From an uncultured Bacteroidota bacterium (lineage in GTDB: Bacteria; Bacteroidota; Bacteroidia; Chitinophagales; Chitinophagaceae): 42,345 bases of DNA. The stretch is from NCBI GenBank assembly GCA_903903635.1, contig CAIUZK010000253.1:1-42345 (forward strand). Direction: 5' to 3'. Positions within the stretch are counted from its first letter, which is position 1. Every line of letters starts with the position of its first letter. The position numbers were made by a program, and so were the translations under genes. The notes under the pieces were generated by a model. It searched no databases. It saw nothing but the letters and a program-made list of their open reading frames with translations, and was not told the DNA's origin. Below are positions 30,330 to 39,670 of the stretch, piece after piece.

Positions 30330-31979
30330 CTACTTTATCCTTAAGAAATAATAGTTGGGGGTAGCCTTGTCTCTTGTGGCGGGATTCAAAAAATCAGGGG
30401 TAAGTTCGCTCACTTTAAATACTTTGCCTTGTTTTATAATATCAAACTTATACCCCAGTTGGTTCATGTCCTGAAGCCCTTTATCCATGGTGAGCATGTA
30501 TTTTTTAGCTGGCACAGGGCTTAGTGTAGATGTTCCGTTTATTGTTTCATGCGCATAAAAATTAAGCGAATTCAGTGGGTCTTCCATCCTGTAAAACAAT
30601 AAATCATTAGGTGAAATTGAATTACTATATATGTACCGGCCAGCCTGCGAACCTACCTGGTAATTGAGTAAAGTAGAATACACATGGTTGGTTAGAAAAA
30701 TATTTATAATAATCATACCTGCTGCGGGTAACCAAAACAGTTTTCCTTTCAGTGATTTTTTAAAGGCAAGGTATAACCAAAGCACGAAGCCCCCGAGCCA
30801 TAATACAAGATAAGCAGGGTGAGCAGGGAAAACATAAACAAGCAAAACCAGAGTAACCAATAAAACGAGGATCATCAGAACTGAAAAGAAGGGTTTCATG
30901 ACCTTATAAAAATCTGCGTATTTGTTTTCTTCAATCAACTCATAGAGAAACCGGGCTGTGATAATGGCAGCCAGCGGAAATGCTACAAAAATATAATGCG
31001 GTAATTGGTAGGAAGATGAACCAAGCGCCAGATAAGTAATAAGAAATCCACCAGTGGTAAGCCCTTCCTGGCCAGGCAGTAAACTGAATTTCTGACGGAT
31101 GCCACGGGCAATATTGATAAAAATAGCCGGGATAAGCAGGAAGATCCATGGAAGGAAAGACCAAAGCATATTGAGCAAAAGGAAACTCAGATCTACGTCA
31201 TTTTTCCAGGGGCTTTCGCCGGTGATACGACCAAAACTTTGCGACCAAAAAAAGAACCTCAGTCCGGAAACTCCGGATTTGCCATCTACTATTTTTTCGG
31301 GATGAAGATCGAATTGCTGATAAAGGCCGATGCTCATGGGTACAAGCAGTATGCCGATAATGATAATAGCCAGGATATATCCCGGCTGGAAAAAGTTGCG
31401 CCATTGCCTTTTTAGTATCCAATCGCTGATAAAGCAAAAAACAGGCACCATAAGGGCAATAGGGCCCTTGGTCATCATACCAATAGCTATAGCAGCACTT
31501 CCGCCTAACAGATAGACTAATTTCTTATTAAGCAGCCATTCCTGAATGAGCCATACAGAAGTAATAACACAGCTCATGAGTATAGTATCGCACCTGATAT
31601 CATTGGTCATGAGGAACATACCCTGGCATGTGGCTAAAACCAATGCAGCCATGCGCCCTGTTACTTCTCCATATAATCGCCTGGTAAGTTTATAGGTAGA
31701 AAAAAGAGCCAGTAAGGCAAATAATACAGATGGTAGTTTGTAGCCAAAGTTATTTACGCCAAAAACCTTCATACTGCCGGCGCTGACCCAGAAAAGGAAG
31801 GGAGGTTTGTCGAGGTAATCCTTACCCCTGTCGAAAACATGCAGATAGTCGCCACTGCGCATCATTTCCCGGCTTATTTCGGCATATTGCGAAGCATCAA
31901 TATCCATTGTATCAACTCTTACTGCCGTGAAGTAGAGCACAGCTATCAAAATAAAAACCCAAAAAGGGACTTTTGGCAT
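30330..31979 (-). CDS. ArnT/PMT-type (GT39-like) membrane glycosyltransferase
   Basis: The 549-residue protein has 10-12 transmembrane segments. Near the N-terminus are DIDASQYAEISREM (conserved Asp in the first loop) and KDYLDKPPFLFW, the hallmark of the ArnT/PMT (GT-C) family that moves sugars from polyprenyl-phosphate carriers. Further along are TRRLYGEVTGRMAAL and MMTKGPIA. The acceptor may be lipid A, glycan or protein; the sequence cannot say. It is divergent from the dipeptide epimerase. Confidence 0.85.
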   Translation of the reverse strand: MPKVPFWVFILIAVLYFTAVRVDTMDIDASQYAEISREMMRSGDYLHVFDRGKDYLDKPPFLFWVSAGSMKVFGVNNFGYKLPSVLFALLALFSTYKLTRRLYGEVTGRMAALVLATCQGMFLMTNDIRCDTILMSCVITSVWLIQEWLLNKKLVYLLGGSAAIAIGMMTKGPIALMVPVFCFISDWILKRQWRNFFQPGYILAIIIIGILLVPMSIGLYQQFDLHPEKIVDGKSGVSGLRFFFWSQSFGRITGESPWKNDVDLSFLLLNMLWSFLPWIFLLIPAIFINIARGIRQKFSLLPGQEGLTTGGFLITYLALGSSSYQLPHYIFVAFPLAAIITARFLYELIEENKYADFYKVMKPFFSVLMILVLLVTLVLLVYVFPAHPAYLVLWLGGFVLWLYLAFKKSLKGKLFWLPAAGMIIINIFLTNHVYSTLLNYQVGSQAGRYIYSNSISPNDLLFYRMEDPLNSLNFYAHETINGTSTLSPVPAKKYMLTMDKGLQDMNQLGYKFDIIKQGKVFKVSELTPDFLNPATRDKATPNYYFLRIK

Positions 31980-32022
31980 AAGAGCAATTTTTTGTGAGCA
32001 AAAATAATCGCAATTTTATCCA

Positions 32023-33048
32023 ATGTTGCAATTAAAATATTATTCCTGCGAATTGCCCTTTGAATATCCCTTCGAAACGGCACATGGCAGGAAAACACAC
32101 CAACCTTCATTAATTACTTCTCTTGGGCTTGGCGAATATACTGGTTATGGCGAAGCTCCTGCTATAACTTATTATAATATTACGGTTCCTCAAATGATAG
32201 AATCGCTGGAAGCCAAGCGCGGACTGATAGAACGATATGCGCTGACCGACCCACACAGGTTCTGGCATTTTCTGCATCACCTGATACCAGGCCAGCATTT
32301 TCTGACAGCAGCTCTTGACATAGCCGGCTGGGATTTGTGGGCGAAACTGAACCGGAAACCATTATATCAGTTACTCGGAATAAAATGGGAAAACCCACCA
32401 ATGACAGATTATACACTTGGTTTGGATACTCCTGCAAATATGATAGCAAAAATGGCGGCGCATCCATGGCCCATATATAAAATAAAAGTTGGGCGACCAG
32501 ATGATATTGATATGCTGAGCGCTATCAGGGCCAATACCAATGCAGCCATAAGAATAGATGCCAATGAAGGCTGGACATTTGATGAGACCAAAAAATTGCT
32601 TCCTGAACTGCACCAACTAAATATATCGTTAATAGAGCAACCCCTGCCGAGGGATGAATATGAAGCGATGAAAGAACTGAAGGCTATATCAGCAATACCC
32701 CTATTTGCAGATGAAAGCTGCAGAACTGAAGATGAGGTAAAAAAGTGTGCTGAAAGTTTTCATGGTATCAATATTAAACTTACTAAATGCGGTGGTATTA
32801 CTCCGGCTTTAAGAATGATAAAGGAAGCCCGGTTGCTGGGCTTGAAAGTGATGATGGGTTCGATGAATGAAAGCACAATTGGTACAGCCGCCATAGTCAA
32901 TTTGATGCCCTTGCTGGATGAGGTGGATGCCGATGGGCCACTGTTGCTTAAAGAAGATCTGGCCGATGGATTGAGTTACGAGCAGGGCGTGATAAAGTTG
33001 AGCGGAGGCACAGGATTGGGAATAAAACTGAGCGGCAAATTGCTTTAA
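32023..33048 (+). CDS. Dipeptide epimerase (L-Ala-D/L-Glu), enolase superfamily
   Basis: The 341-residue enzyme has the enolase-superfamily signatures: KIKVG with Lys153 and Lys155 (KxK), the metal ligands Asp179 (IRIDANEGW), Glu205 (LIEQPLPR) and Asp230 (FADESC), and Lys252/Lys255 (NIKLTKCGG) on the other face. GSMNEST near the C-terminus fits the L-Ala-D/L-Glu epimerase subgroup, which recycles the L-Ala-D-Glu dipeptide of peptidoglycan. With murB it makes a second wall-related gene in this stretch. Length normal. Confidence 0.9.
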   Translation: MLQLKYYSCELPFEYPFETAHGRKTHQPSLITSLGLGEYTGYGEAPAITYYNITVPQMIESLEAKRGLIERYALTDPHRFWHFLHHLIPGQHFLTAALDIAGWDLWAKLNRKPLYQLLGIKWENPPMTDYTLGLDTPANMIAKMAAHPWPIYKIKVGRPDDIDMLSAIRANTNAAIRIDANEGWTFDETKKLLPELHQLNISLIEQPLPRDEYEAMKELKAISAIPLFADESCRTEDEVKKCAESFHGINIKLTKCGGITPALRMIKEARLLGLKVMMGSMNESTIGTAAIVNLMPLLDEVDADGPLLLKEDLADGLSYEQGVIKLSGGTGLGIKLSGKLL

Positions 33049-33247
33049 AAAGCACCCGATTTCCTTTCCATACTACCGTTTTTTACTTATCTTTAAGAAT
33101 GCCAACAGAGGAAATAACAATTGGGGAATCAATAAGAAAACGCCCAAGCATGTTTAAGCTATATGCAGCGAAACAAAGAAAAATCTATTCAAACAATTAA
33201 ATGGCTTTTTTGGAAAATGTGGCATAAATAAAGAACTCCGTTGAATT

Positions 33248-33270
33248 GGAGGTCGCAATTTGCGACCTCC
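33248..33270. promoter_or_regulatory. Perfect palindrome upstream of the ORF6N remnant, operator candidate
   Basis: GGAGGTCGCAA, one central T, TTGCGACCTCC: perfect 11 bp arms. It ends 13 bases before the -7 element at 33284, so it overlaps the -33 region, the position expected of an operator. The next gene encodes what is left of an ORF6N (phage KilA-N related DNA-binding) protein, so autoregulation is possible. Confidence 0.6.
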
Positions 33271-33283
33271 AGCTATTGATCAT

Positions 33284-33291
33284 TATATTTG
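33284..33291 (+). promoter_or_regulatory. -7 promoter element TATATTTG
   Basis: An exact TAnnTTTG match 20 bases upstream of ATG 33312, the original start of the ORF6N gene. Confidence 0.6.
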
Positions 33292-33311
33292 CAAAAATAC
33301 CACGCGGAAAA

Positions 33312-33706
33312 ATGGCAAATAAAATAAGCGTGCCCGATGAAATAATTTTATGTTTCAGCTTAATGAAGACGAAACAAATAACATGGTGTCGCAAAATGCG
33401 ATACCTTCAAAACAACATTTAGGAGGGCATTTGCCATTCGTTTTTACAGAACATGGAGTACTTATGTTAGCAAATGTACTGAAAAGCGAAAGTGCGATGC
33501 AAATGAGCATTTATATTATTGAAATATTTGTTCGCCTGCGTGAAATGCTGCTTACACATAAAGACATTCTTTTGAAACTGGAACAATTGGAAAAACAGGT
33601 AATTCAGAACAGTGGAGATATCAATAGGATTTTCTCCGCATTAAAGCAGTTATTAAATCCGCCGTCAGCGCCGAGACCGCGCATTGGTTTTAAAATAAAA
33701 GAATAG
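33312..33706 (+). pseudogene. ORF6N domain gene with internal deletion and frame shift
   Basis: The first twelve codons at 33312 read MANKISVPDEII, the usual start of Bacteroidota ORF6N proteins. After codon 13 the frame changes: the rest of the family sequence continues from FQLNEDE (frame starting 33350), through PFVFTEHGVLMLANVL, MLLTHKDILLKLEQLEKQV and a basic end. The ~40-50 residues that normally separate these parts (the RGQKVMLDRDLAELY segment) are missing. An internal deletion thus removed most of the DNA-binding region and shifted the frame. A 118-residue piece from ATG 33350 remains translatable. The promoter and palindrome upstream are intact. Confidence 0.75.
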
Positions 33707-33720
33707 ATATTTACATTTCA

Positions 33721-34731
33721 ATGAACCTGCAGCAAAACAAATCACTTAAAGCATACAATACGTTTGGCATTGACCAGCCTGCAGAATATTTTGCAGAGCT
33801 TGTTGATATTAAAGATCTGCCGGAATTAACTGAGTTACCGTATAGAAAGCACATACTGGGCGGTGGCAGCAACGTATTGCTTACAGAGCCGGTAAAGGGA
33901 TTGGTGATACAGAACGGGCTTAAAGGAATAACTGTTGAAAAGGAAGATGCTGATCATGTATGGCTCAATGTTGCTGCCGGATCGATATGGCATGAGCTCG
34001 TTATGCATACTGCCGAAAAAGGATGGGGAGGAATAGAAAATCTCGCGCTGATACCTGGTACTGCAGGGGCATCGCCTATACAAAATATAGGTGCATATGG
34101 TGTGGAGGCTAAAGAGACTATTGAGCGGGTTAACTTTTGGGATTGGGACGAAAAAGTGTTCAGGACATTTAACAACCATGAGTGCAGGTTTGGATACAGA
34201 GATAGTATCTTCAAGCATGAACTAAAGGATAAAGCATTTATTACTTCAGTTGTTTATAAGCTGAGCAAGCAACCCAAATTTAATACCAGTTATGGGGCTA
34301 TAGAACAGGAACTGGAAGAACTGGGCGTAAAGGAATTGTCGGTAAAAGCCATTGCCCATGCAGTAATGAATATCAGGAAGAGCAAATTGCCTGATCCCGC
34401 TGTAATTGGTAATGCCGGCAGCTTTTTTAAAAACCCAACTATTGGCCGTGCAAAGTATGAGGAGTTGTATGAACGATTTCCAACTATTCCTTCGTATACG
34501 GTAAGTGATACTCTGGTCAAAGTACCAGCCGGATGGCTTATTGAACAATGCGGCTGGAAGGGATACAGAAAAGGGGATGCAGGTGTACATGCTAAACAAG
34601 CCCTTGTTCTGGTGAATTATGGTAATGCCAAGGGAAAGGAGATATGGGACTTATCGGCTGACATTCTGAAATCAGTCAATGAGCGGTTTGGAATTGAGTT
34701 GGAAAGGGAAGTGCAACCCATGACTCCGTGA
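33721..34731 (+). CDS. murB: UDP-N-acetylenolpyruvoylglucosamine reductase
   Basis: The 336-residue FAD enzyme reduces UDP-GlcNAc-enolpyruvate to UDP-MurNAc in peptidoglycan synthesis. Visible: SLKAYNTFGIDQPAEYF at the start, LGGGSNVLL for FAD binding, ALIPGTAGASPIQNIGAYG, FGYRDSIFK, IRKSKLPDP, GNAGSFFKNP with the catalytic Ser, and PAGWLIEQCGWKG. This is the type I form (E. coli-like, with a longer C-terminal domain). It starts 14 bases after the ORF6N remnant. Confidence 0.96.
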   Translation: MNLQQNKSLKAYNTFGIDQPAEYFAELVDIKDLPELTELPYRKHILGGGSNVLLTEPVKGLVIQNGLKGITVEKEDADHVWLNVAAGSIWHELVMHTAEKGWGGIENLALIPGTAGASPIQNIGAYGVEAKETIERVNFWDWDEKVFRTFNNHECRFGYRDSIFKHELKDKAFITSVVYKLSKQPKFNTSYGAIEQELEELGVKELSVKAIAHAVMNIRKSKLPDPAVIGNAGSFFKNPTIGRAKYEELYERFPTIPSYTVSDTLVKVPAGWLIEQCGWKGYRKGDAGVHAKQALVLVNYGNAKGKEIWDLSADILKSVNERFGIELEREVQPMTP

Positions 34732-34784
34732 GGAGCAACCTGCAACTTTGTAAGCCTCCTTAATTTCTTGTTCTAATAAGGGAA

Positions 34785-37700
34785 TCATGAGTACAACGGC
34801 AACCTGATAAAGAAACTTGTTCCTTCACCTTCCTTTGTTTTAAACCATATTTCACCTTTCCAGAATTCTATTATTTTTTTTGTCATTGCAAGGCCCAGCC
34901 CGGTGCCTGATGATTTGGTAGTGAAGTAAGGCTGGAATATTCTTTCTGCAACTTCATCAGTAATACCCGATCCATTGTCTTTTATAATTATTATGGCTTT
35001 GTTGTCTTCATTTTTTATTGTTACATCAATAGTTCCCGATCTGTCTGATGGGATTGCCTGCTTTGCATTTTCAAGCAGGTTCATGAACACCCTCAGCAAC
35101 TGGCTTTTATCAGAGTAGATCTGCATTTTTTCACCGATATCATTGATGGTAACTTTTATTAGTCCATCGTTGAGGTATAATTTTACAGCAAGGTTCAGCA
35201 ATTCGCTGAGTTCTAAAACTTCCGGCCTTGCCTCGGGCATTTTGGCAAAATTTGAAAACTCAGAGGCAATATAAGAGAGGTTATCAATCTGCTCAATTAT
35301 AGAGCCGGATACTTTTTCAGTAAGCTCTTTTATATTCGGGTTATCATTACGCATGGCCTGCTGCAAAAACTGGATATTCAGTTTCATTGGTGTTAGCGGA
35401 TTCTTGATCTCATGGGCCACCTGCCTGGCCATTTCACGCCATGCACTTTCACGCTCACTCTGCGCAAGCAGCGCCGCATTCTCTTCCACCTTGTTAACCA
35501 TTTTATTATACTCACTTACCAACAGACCAATCTCATCTTCATAAGGCCATGAAATACGCTCATTTTTCTGCAGGTTCAGCATGCCAAATTGCCTGATGAT
35601 GACACTAAATGAGGAGGTTATCCATCGCGTAATGATCACTGTTATGAGACTGGAAATGAGGAAAATAAAGGCATACAAGTTGATGAGTGTAACCACAATA
35701 TTTGAGATCTGAAAATTGAGATCCTTTTCGGAGGAAAAGAATGGAACATTAATATATCCCGCTGTTACACCCTGATCATCACGCAGAGGCAGGTAGGCCG
35801 ATAAATAAGAAAGTCCGGCAACATTTTCGTCCTGTATCAGTATAGACTTGTCGCGGTTGTTCAATTGGTAATATGCATCGGGCCGCATAATACGGGAGAT
35901 GAGGCCTTTTTCAAAAATTTCATCTTCAGATGTGTTGACCAGGGCGCCTTTACGGTTAAAAATATTCAGATCTATTTTCTGACCAATTGCAATGCCTGTT
36001 ATAATTGATTTGAAGCGCAATGATCTTGTAACTGTATCAAATTTTATATTGCTATCGAAGGCATGTTCTTTTTTCAGTTCATCCTGTACCGACTGTTTGG
36101 CCACCTGCATAGCTGATTGCAGCTTCTCGGCATTGGATAACTGGTATTGCTTCTTGAAAAAGAATATGGTGACAAAACCAATTATTATGAATGATAAAAA
36201 CACCACAGCCAGCATGGAAAAATGCACACGACGACGCAATGTGAAGCGAAGGAATTTTTTTGGAAGGAGTTTATTGGTGAAATAGGAAAGATAAAGCTGG
36301 TACAACAAAATAACCACAGCAAGCAAGACAAGGATGACAAAGAGATAGGAGAATAAAGTAATGATCTCAATTGTTGTGCTGTGATAGTGTATTACAACCA
36401 ATGTGCGGTTGGGCGTAAGTTTATAATACAATTCAGATACCGTGCCATTTTTGTAATATCGAGACTCGTCTTCTTTTTTTAGTGTATTATTTTTCAGGTA
36501 GGTACTAAACGGGTAATCACCGGTCTGGCTATTGAGCTTGTCGTTTATATAGACACCTACCGCATATTCATTATCGTGACTGCTCACTTTGTCGCTGGAC
36601 TGAAGCAATTCGGGATATACCCCCCCTGATGCCTGCTTTTTGAGATCGAAGTCTACCAGCACATAGCCTATTACTGTATTAATCGTGTCGTTGTAAATGG
36701 CAATATAGGTGAGGTAATTATGGAGGTCGTGTATTGCTTCTTTATAAAAGAGGTAAGGCGAATTTGTTGGATCAGATTCGTTTTTGAGTTGACATAGTTC
36801 TGTAAAACTTACAGAGTCTTTATTGAACAGCGCCTTACCAGCAGAATCAAAAAAGTATATTGCAGACTGATATTTACTTAAAGAAGCATCGGTAAGATAT
36901 TGCTTATAAATGTGCAGGTCGATGGTTTTCCTGAGTGCAGCCCCTGGCTTATAAAAAAAAGGTTTCAGTGATTTATCCAGTTCAATTTCCTTAGCTTTTT
37001 TATGGAAAGAAAATTCAAAGTCGTAATCTCTTTCCGGACTAAGGTGGCTTTTAACAAAGGTAATCCGTGAATCCCGCTCCTTAGCCTGATTGAAGTATTG
37101 AAGAATACAGGTGCTGAATGAGCAAATAAATATGGCCCAGAAGACCATGTGCGGTTCAAAGAGATCGGAAACCAGAGAAAAATTGGGAAGGTCTAACAGA
37201 ATGATAAATACCAGCAGCCATAAAAAAAGCAACCAATAAAGATTCCAGTCAAATGGATTTTCGGCTGTTCCCGGATCAAGGTAAAAGCCTTGTAATAATA
37301 CAAGCAATATACCCGTAATGAACAGGAGCAGGTATTTTATCCATTTATTGCTGATAAGCGACTTGAGCTGAAGATTGAAAAGGTAAATAATAAGACTGGA
37401 AATGCCGGTAATGCCACCAATAACGAGCAGCCCGAAAATGGTGTACCTGCTGATAGAGTAAAAATGGCTGACATCGAATGAGATACTTGAGTCTTTTACA
37501 AGACTGTGTATGATGGCAACAAAAAGATTTACGTAGCAATACAACAGCAGGATAAGAACCAATGCAATGAGATAACTGACCTTCTTACTCTTTAAATTCG
37601 CAAAATAAGTTTTGTAAGGAGTATGCCTGGTAATGAAGACTACCAGCCACAAAACGCAAAGCGTATTGATAACCAGATCGCCAAAAGATGAAAGGAATTT

Positions 37701-38543
37701 CCGTGAAGCATAAAGTTTTGAATCGAAAAAAGGTAATGCATCCAGGTTGAAGGGAAGTTCGGAATTGTAATATAAAATCAGGAATGAAAAAACAATCCCG
37801 ATGGAGAGAAGTAACCCTTTGAATGGAGATGTTTTACGGGTAAAATAGATGGTCATTAACTGGATCCAGAAAAAACTTGCCATCAGAGCAGCTATCAGCA
37901 TGCCAATGAAAAGAATATCGGGTACCCATTTTTGTATTTCATCTACATCAAACTGAAGATAAAATACGGTCATGTTGCCGTTGAGCATAACTGGAAATGC
38001 ACCCGAAACATGCTGATCAATGGTAAGGATTTTTGTTTTTGCAGGAATATTACCCGATGCCAAAAAACGGGAATGTAAATAATTGTTCTCAATAGGGTAG
38101 CTCACCATGATTGGGTAAAGAATTACCACTTTCTTATTGGTGTCGGCGGCAAATGGCTGGTAGCACTTTTCGAGAAATACACCTTTTTCATTTCTTAGAA
38201 TCCTGAATTTATCGGTGGCAGAATCATTTACTCCCGCGATAACGGTGTTTGTATTCCAATTTATGAGTGTATCGTTATTATAGCAGTAAATGTAAAAGGG
38301 AAGGTTGTTGATATGGTTGAAATCTTTTTCAGATAATGAATCAGCGAACAAATCCTGCATTAAGCTGATTTCGTTGCTGAACTTCTGTAATGCCTGTTCT
38401 CTATGGGTGAGATCATTTGAAACTGCACGAGCGAGCTTATCGGGCATAAAAGCCTGACGGTGCACATGGATCTGGTATCCATTGATGCACCAAAGCAGGA
38501 TACTGATCAACAGCCAGCCCCAATATGGATAGCGCCTCAACAT
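34785..38543 (-). CDS. Very large NtrY-like membrane histidine kinase
   Basis: This 1252-residue protein has twelve predicted transmembrane segments: one at the N-terminus, a ~170-residue loop, a block of eight between ~210 and ~490, a second extracytoplasmic loop (~500-700), two more around 720-800, a third loop, and a last one before a HAMP-like linker. The kinase core at the C-terminus has the H-box VAHEIKNPLTP with His1044, the N-box MNLLENAKQAI, the G-boxes DNGSGI and GTGLGL, and an F-box QPYFTTK. It belongs to the NtrY-type (HisKA/HATPase) group. Three separate exposed regions are unusual for this class. No response regulator is next to it. Its ATG directly follows the mazG stop (TAA then ATG, no gap), so translation is probably coupled. 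Confidence 0.85.
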   Translation of the reverse strand: MLRRYPYWGWLLISILLWCINGYQIHVHRQAFMPDKLARAVSNDLTHREQALQKFSNEISLMQDLFADSLSEKDFNHINNLPFYIYCYNNDTLINWNTNTVIAGVNDSATDKFRILRNEKGVFLEKCYQPFAADTNKKVVILYPIMVSYPIENNYLHSRFLASGNIPAKTKILTIDQHVSGAFPVMLNGNMTVFYLQFDVDEIQKWVPDILFIGMLIAALMASFFWIQLMTIYFTRKTSPFKGLLLSIGIVFSFLILYYNSELPFNLDALPFFDSKLYASRKFLSSFGDLVINTLCVLWLVVFITRHTPYKTYFANLKSKKVSYLIALVLILLLYCYVNLFVAIIHSLVKDSSISFDVSHFYSISRYTIFGLLVIGGITGISSLIIYLFNLQLKSLISNKWIKYLLLFITGILLVLLQGFYLDPGTAENPFDWNLYWLLFLWLLVFIILLDLPNFSLVSDLFEPHMVFWAIFICSFSTCILQYFNQAKERDSRITFVKSHLSPERDYDFEFSFHKKAKEIELDKSLKPFFYKPGAALRKTIDLHIYKQYLTDASLSKYQSAIYFFDSAGKALFNKDSVSFTELCQLKNESDPTNSPYLFYKEAIHDLHNYLTYIAIYNDTINTVIGYVLVDFDLKKQASGGVYPELLQSSDKVSSHDNEYAVGVYINDKLNSQTGDYPFSTYLKNNTLKKEDESRYYKNGTVSELYYKLTPNRTLVVIHYHSTTIEIITLFSYLFVILVLLAVVILLYQLYLSYFTNKLLPKKFLRFTLRRRVHFSMLAVVFLSFIIIGFVTIFFFKKQYQLSNAEKLQSAMQVAKQSVQDELKKEHAFDSNIKFDTVTRSLRFKSIITGIAIGQKIDLNIFNRKGALVNTSEDEIFEKGLISRIMRPDAYYQLNNRDKSILIQDENVAGLSYLSAYLPLRDDQGVTAGYINVPFFSSEKDLNFQISNIVVTLINLYAFIFLISSLITVIITRWITSSFSVIIRQFGMLNLQKNERISWPYEDEIGLLVSEYNKMVNKVEENAALLAQSERESAWREMARQVAHEIKNPLTPMKLNIQFLQQAMRNDNPNIKELTEKVSGSIIEQIDNLSYIASEFSNFAKMPEARPEVLELSELLNLAVKLYLNDGLIKVTINDIGEKMQIYSDKSQLLRVFMNLLENAKQAIPSDRSGTIDVTIKNEDNKAIIIIKDNGSGITDEVAERIFQPYFTTKSSGTGLGLAMTKKIIEFWKGEIWFKTKEGEGTSFFIRLPLYS

Positions 38544-39317
38544 TTACTTTGTATGCTCTGATTTTTTTACTTCATTCCAAAGGGCATCCATTTCAGCAAG
38601 GTTCATATCATGCAGTGATTTTCCCTGAGCTTCAGCCATGCCCTCAATGAGCTGGAACCTACGGATGAACTTTTTGTTGGTGATCTCCAAGGCCCGTTCA
38701 GGATCTACTTTAATAAAACGCGCATAATTGATAAGCGCAAAAAGGACATCTCCGAATTCTTCTTCAATTTCTTTCTGATTGCCTATGCTGACAGCTTCAT
38801 ATAGTTCTGCCATCTCTTCGTCAACTTTATCCTTTACCTGTGCGGTAGTGTCCCACTCAAACCCCACCTGCCTGGTTTTTTCCTGCAGCCGAAGCGCTTT
38901 GATCAGGGCCGGCATGGCTGAAGGCACACCGCTTAAAACGGATTTTTTGCCTTCCTTTTGTTTTATTTTTTCCCAGTTTTGTTTTACATCAGTTTCATTC
39001 TCCACCTTAACATTACCATAAATGTGAGGATGTCTGTTTATGAGTTTATTGCAGACCCCTTCAATAACATCGTCGAAAGTAAATTCATTTTTTTCGGCAC
39101 CTATTTTACTGTAAAAAACTATGTGCAGCAGCAGGTCGCCTAATTCTTCTTTAAGGCCTTTCCAGTCTTCGTTGGTTATAGTTTCCGAAAGTTCATAAAC
39201 TTCTTCCAGTGTCTGTGGCTGCAGGGTATGAATGGTTTGCTTTTTGTCCCATGGGCATTCTTCGCGAAGCTCGTCCATTATTTTTCTGAGCCGTTCAATT
39301 GATTTTGAGTATTGCAT
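38544..39317 (-). CDS. mazG: Nucleoside triphosphate pyrophosphohydrolase
   Basis: The 257-residue enzyme has the tandem MazG layout. The first half has CPWDKKQTIHTL, TLEEVYELSETI and ELGDLLLHIVFYSKI (EExxE plus ExxD metal sites); the second half repeats the pattern (KVDEEMAELYEAV, IEEEFGDVLFALINYARF). It hydrolyses NTPs and dNTPs to monophosphates, removing damaged nucleotides and affecting (p)ppGpp levels. The stop abuts the histidine kinase start. Confidence 0.93.
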   Translation of the reverse strand: MQYSKSIERLRKIMDELREECPWDKKQTIHTLQPQTLEEVYELSETITNEDWKGLKEELGDLLLHIVFYSKIGAEKNEFTFDDVIEGVCNKLINRHPHIYGNVKVENETDVKQNWEKIKQKEGKKSVLSGVPSAMPALIKALRLQEKTRQVGFEWDTTAQVKDKVDEEMAELYEAVSIGNQKEIEEEFGDVLFALINYARFIKVDPERALEITNKKFIRRFQLIEGMAEAQGKSLHDMNLAEMDALWNEVKKSEHTK

Positions 39318-39382
39318 TATTCTAAGTGGTAGTTAAAAGATGAATCTTTGATGGCATAAGGAATAATTATTCCGATTTAAAA

Positions 39383-39670
39383 CTATAAATCACCATTTTT
39401 TATTAGCCTATTTATATATCCTTCAGCACTCAAGGGACAATCAAAAAAATCTTCTGCCATCTGGTTGTCCTTGAATTTAAGTTGCTTTTTTATCATTAGC
39501 ATCAGAGAATTGCCGTAATCTTTTGCACCATGACTCAAGTAGGTATAAACACTTTGCTTTTTATCATTAATAACAAGATAATAGAAATCATGATGCTGTT
39601 TGGAAGGATCAAGCCTGAATCCTTTTTTCTGAAGTACCTGTGATATCTGTTTTGCTTTTCTGCTTTTCAT
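39383..39670 (-). CDS. HicA-like toxin candidate
   Basis: The 95-residue protein has the HicA/YcfA (double-stranded RNA-binding fold) pattern: KAKQISQVLQKKGFRL helix, the QHHDFYYLV strand with His26/His27, YTYLSHGAKDYG, and a C-terminal helix ending in Cys-Pro-Leu and Gly-Tyr-Ile. HicA proteins cleave mRNA or inhibit translation. The gene order here is antitoxin-like gene first, toxin second (4 bp overlap), the reverse of canonical hicAB. Length slightly above the usual 60-80 residues. Confidence 0.65.
   Translation of the reverse strand: MKSRKAKQISQVLQKKGFRLDPSKQHHDFYYLVINDKKQSVYTYLSHGAKDYGNSLMLMIKKQLKFKDNQMAEDFFDCPLSAEGYINRLIKNGDL

Noticed and set aside
33099-33200. 33-codon frame whose IRKRPSM resembles the GyrB/ParE start
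   Set aside because: Too short and without the conserved GyrB continuation (YIG); likely coincidence.
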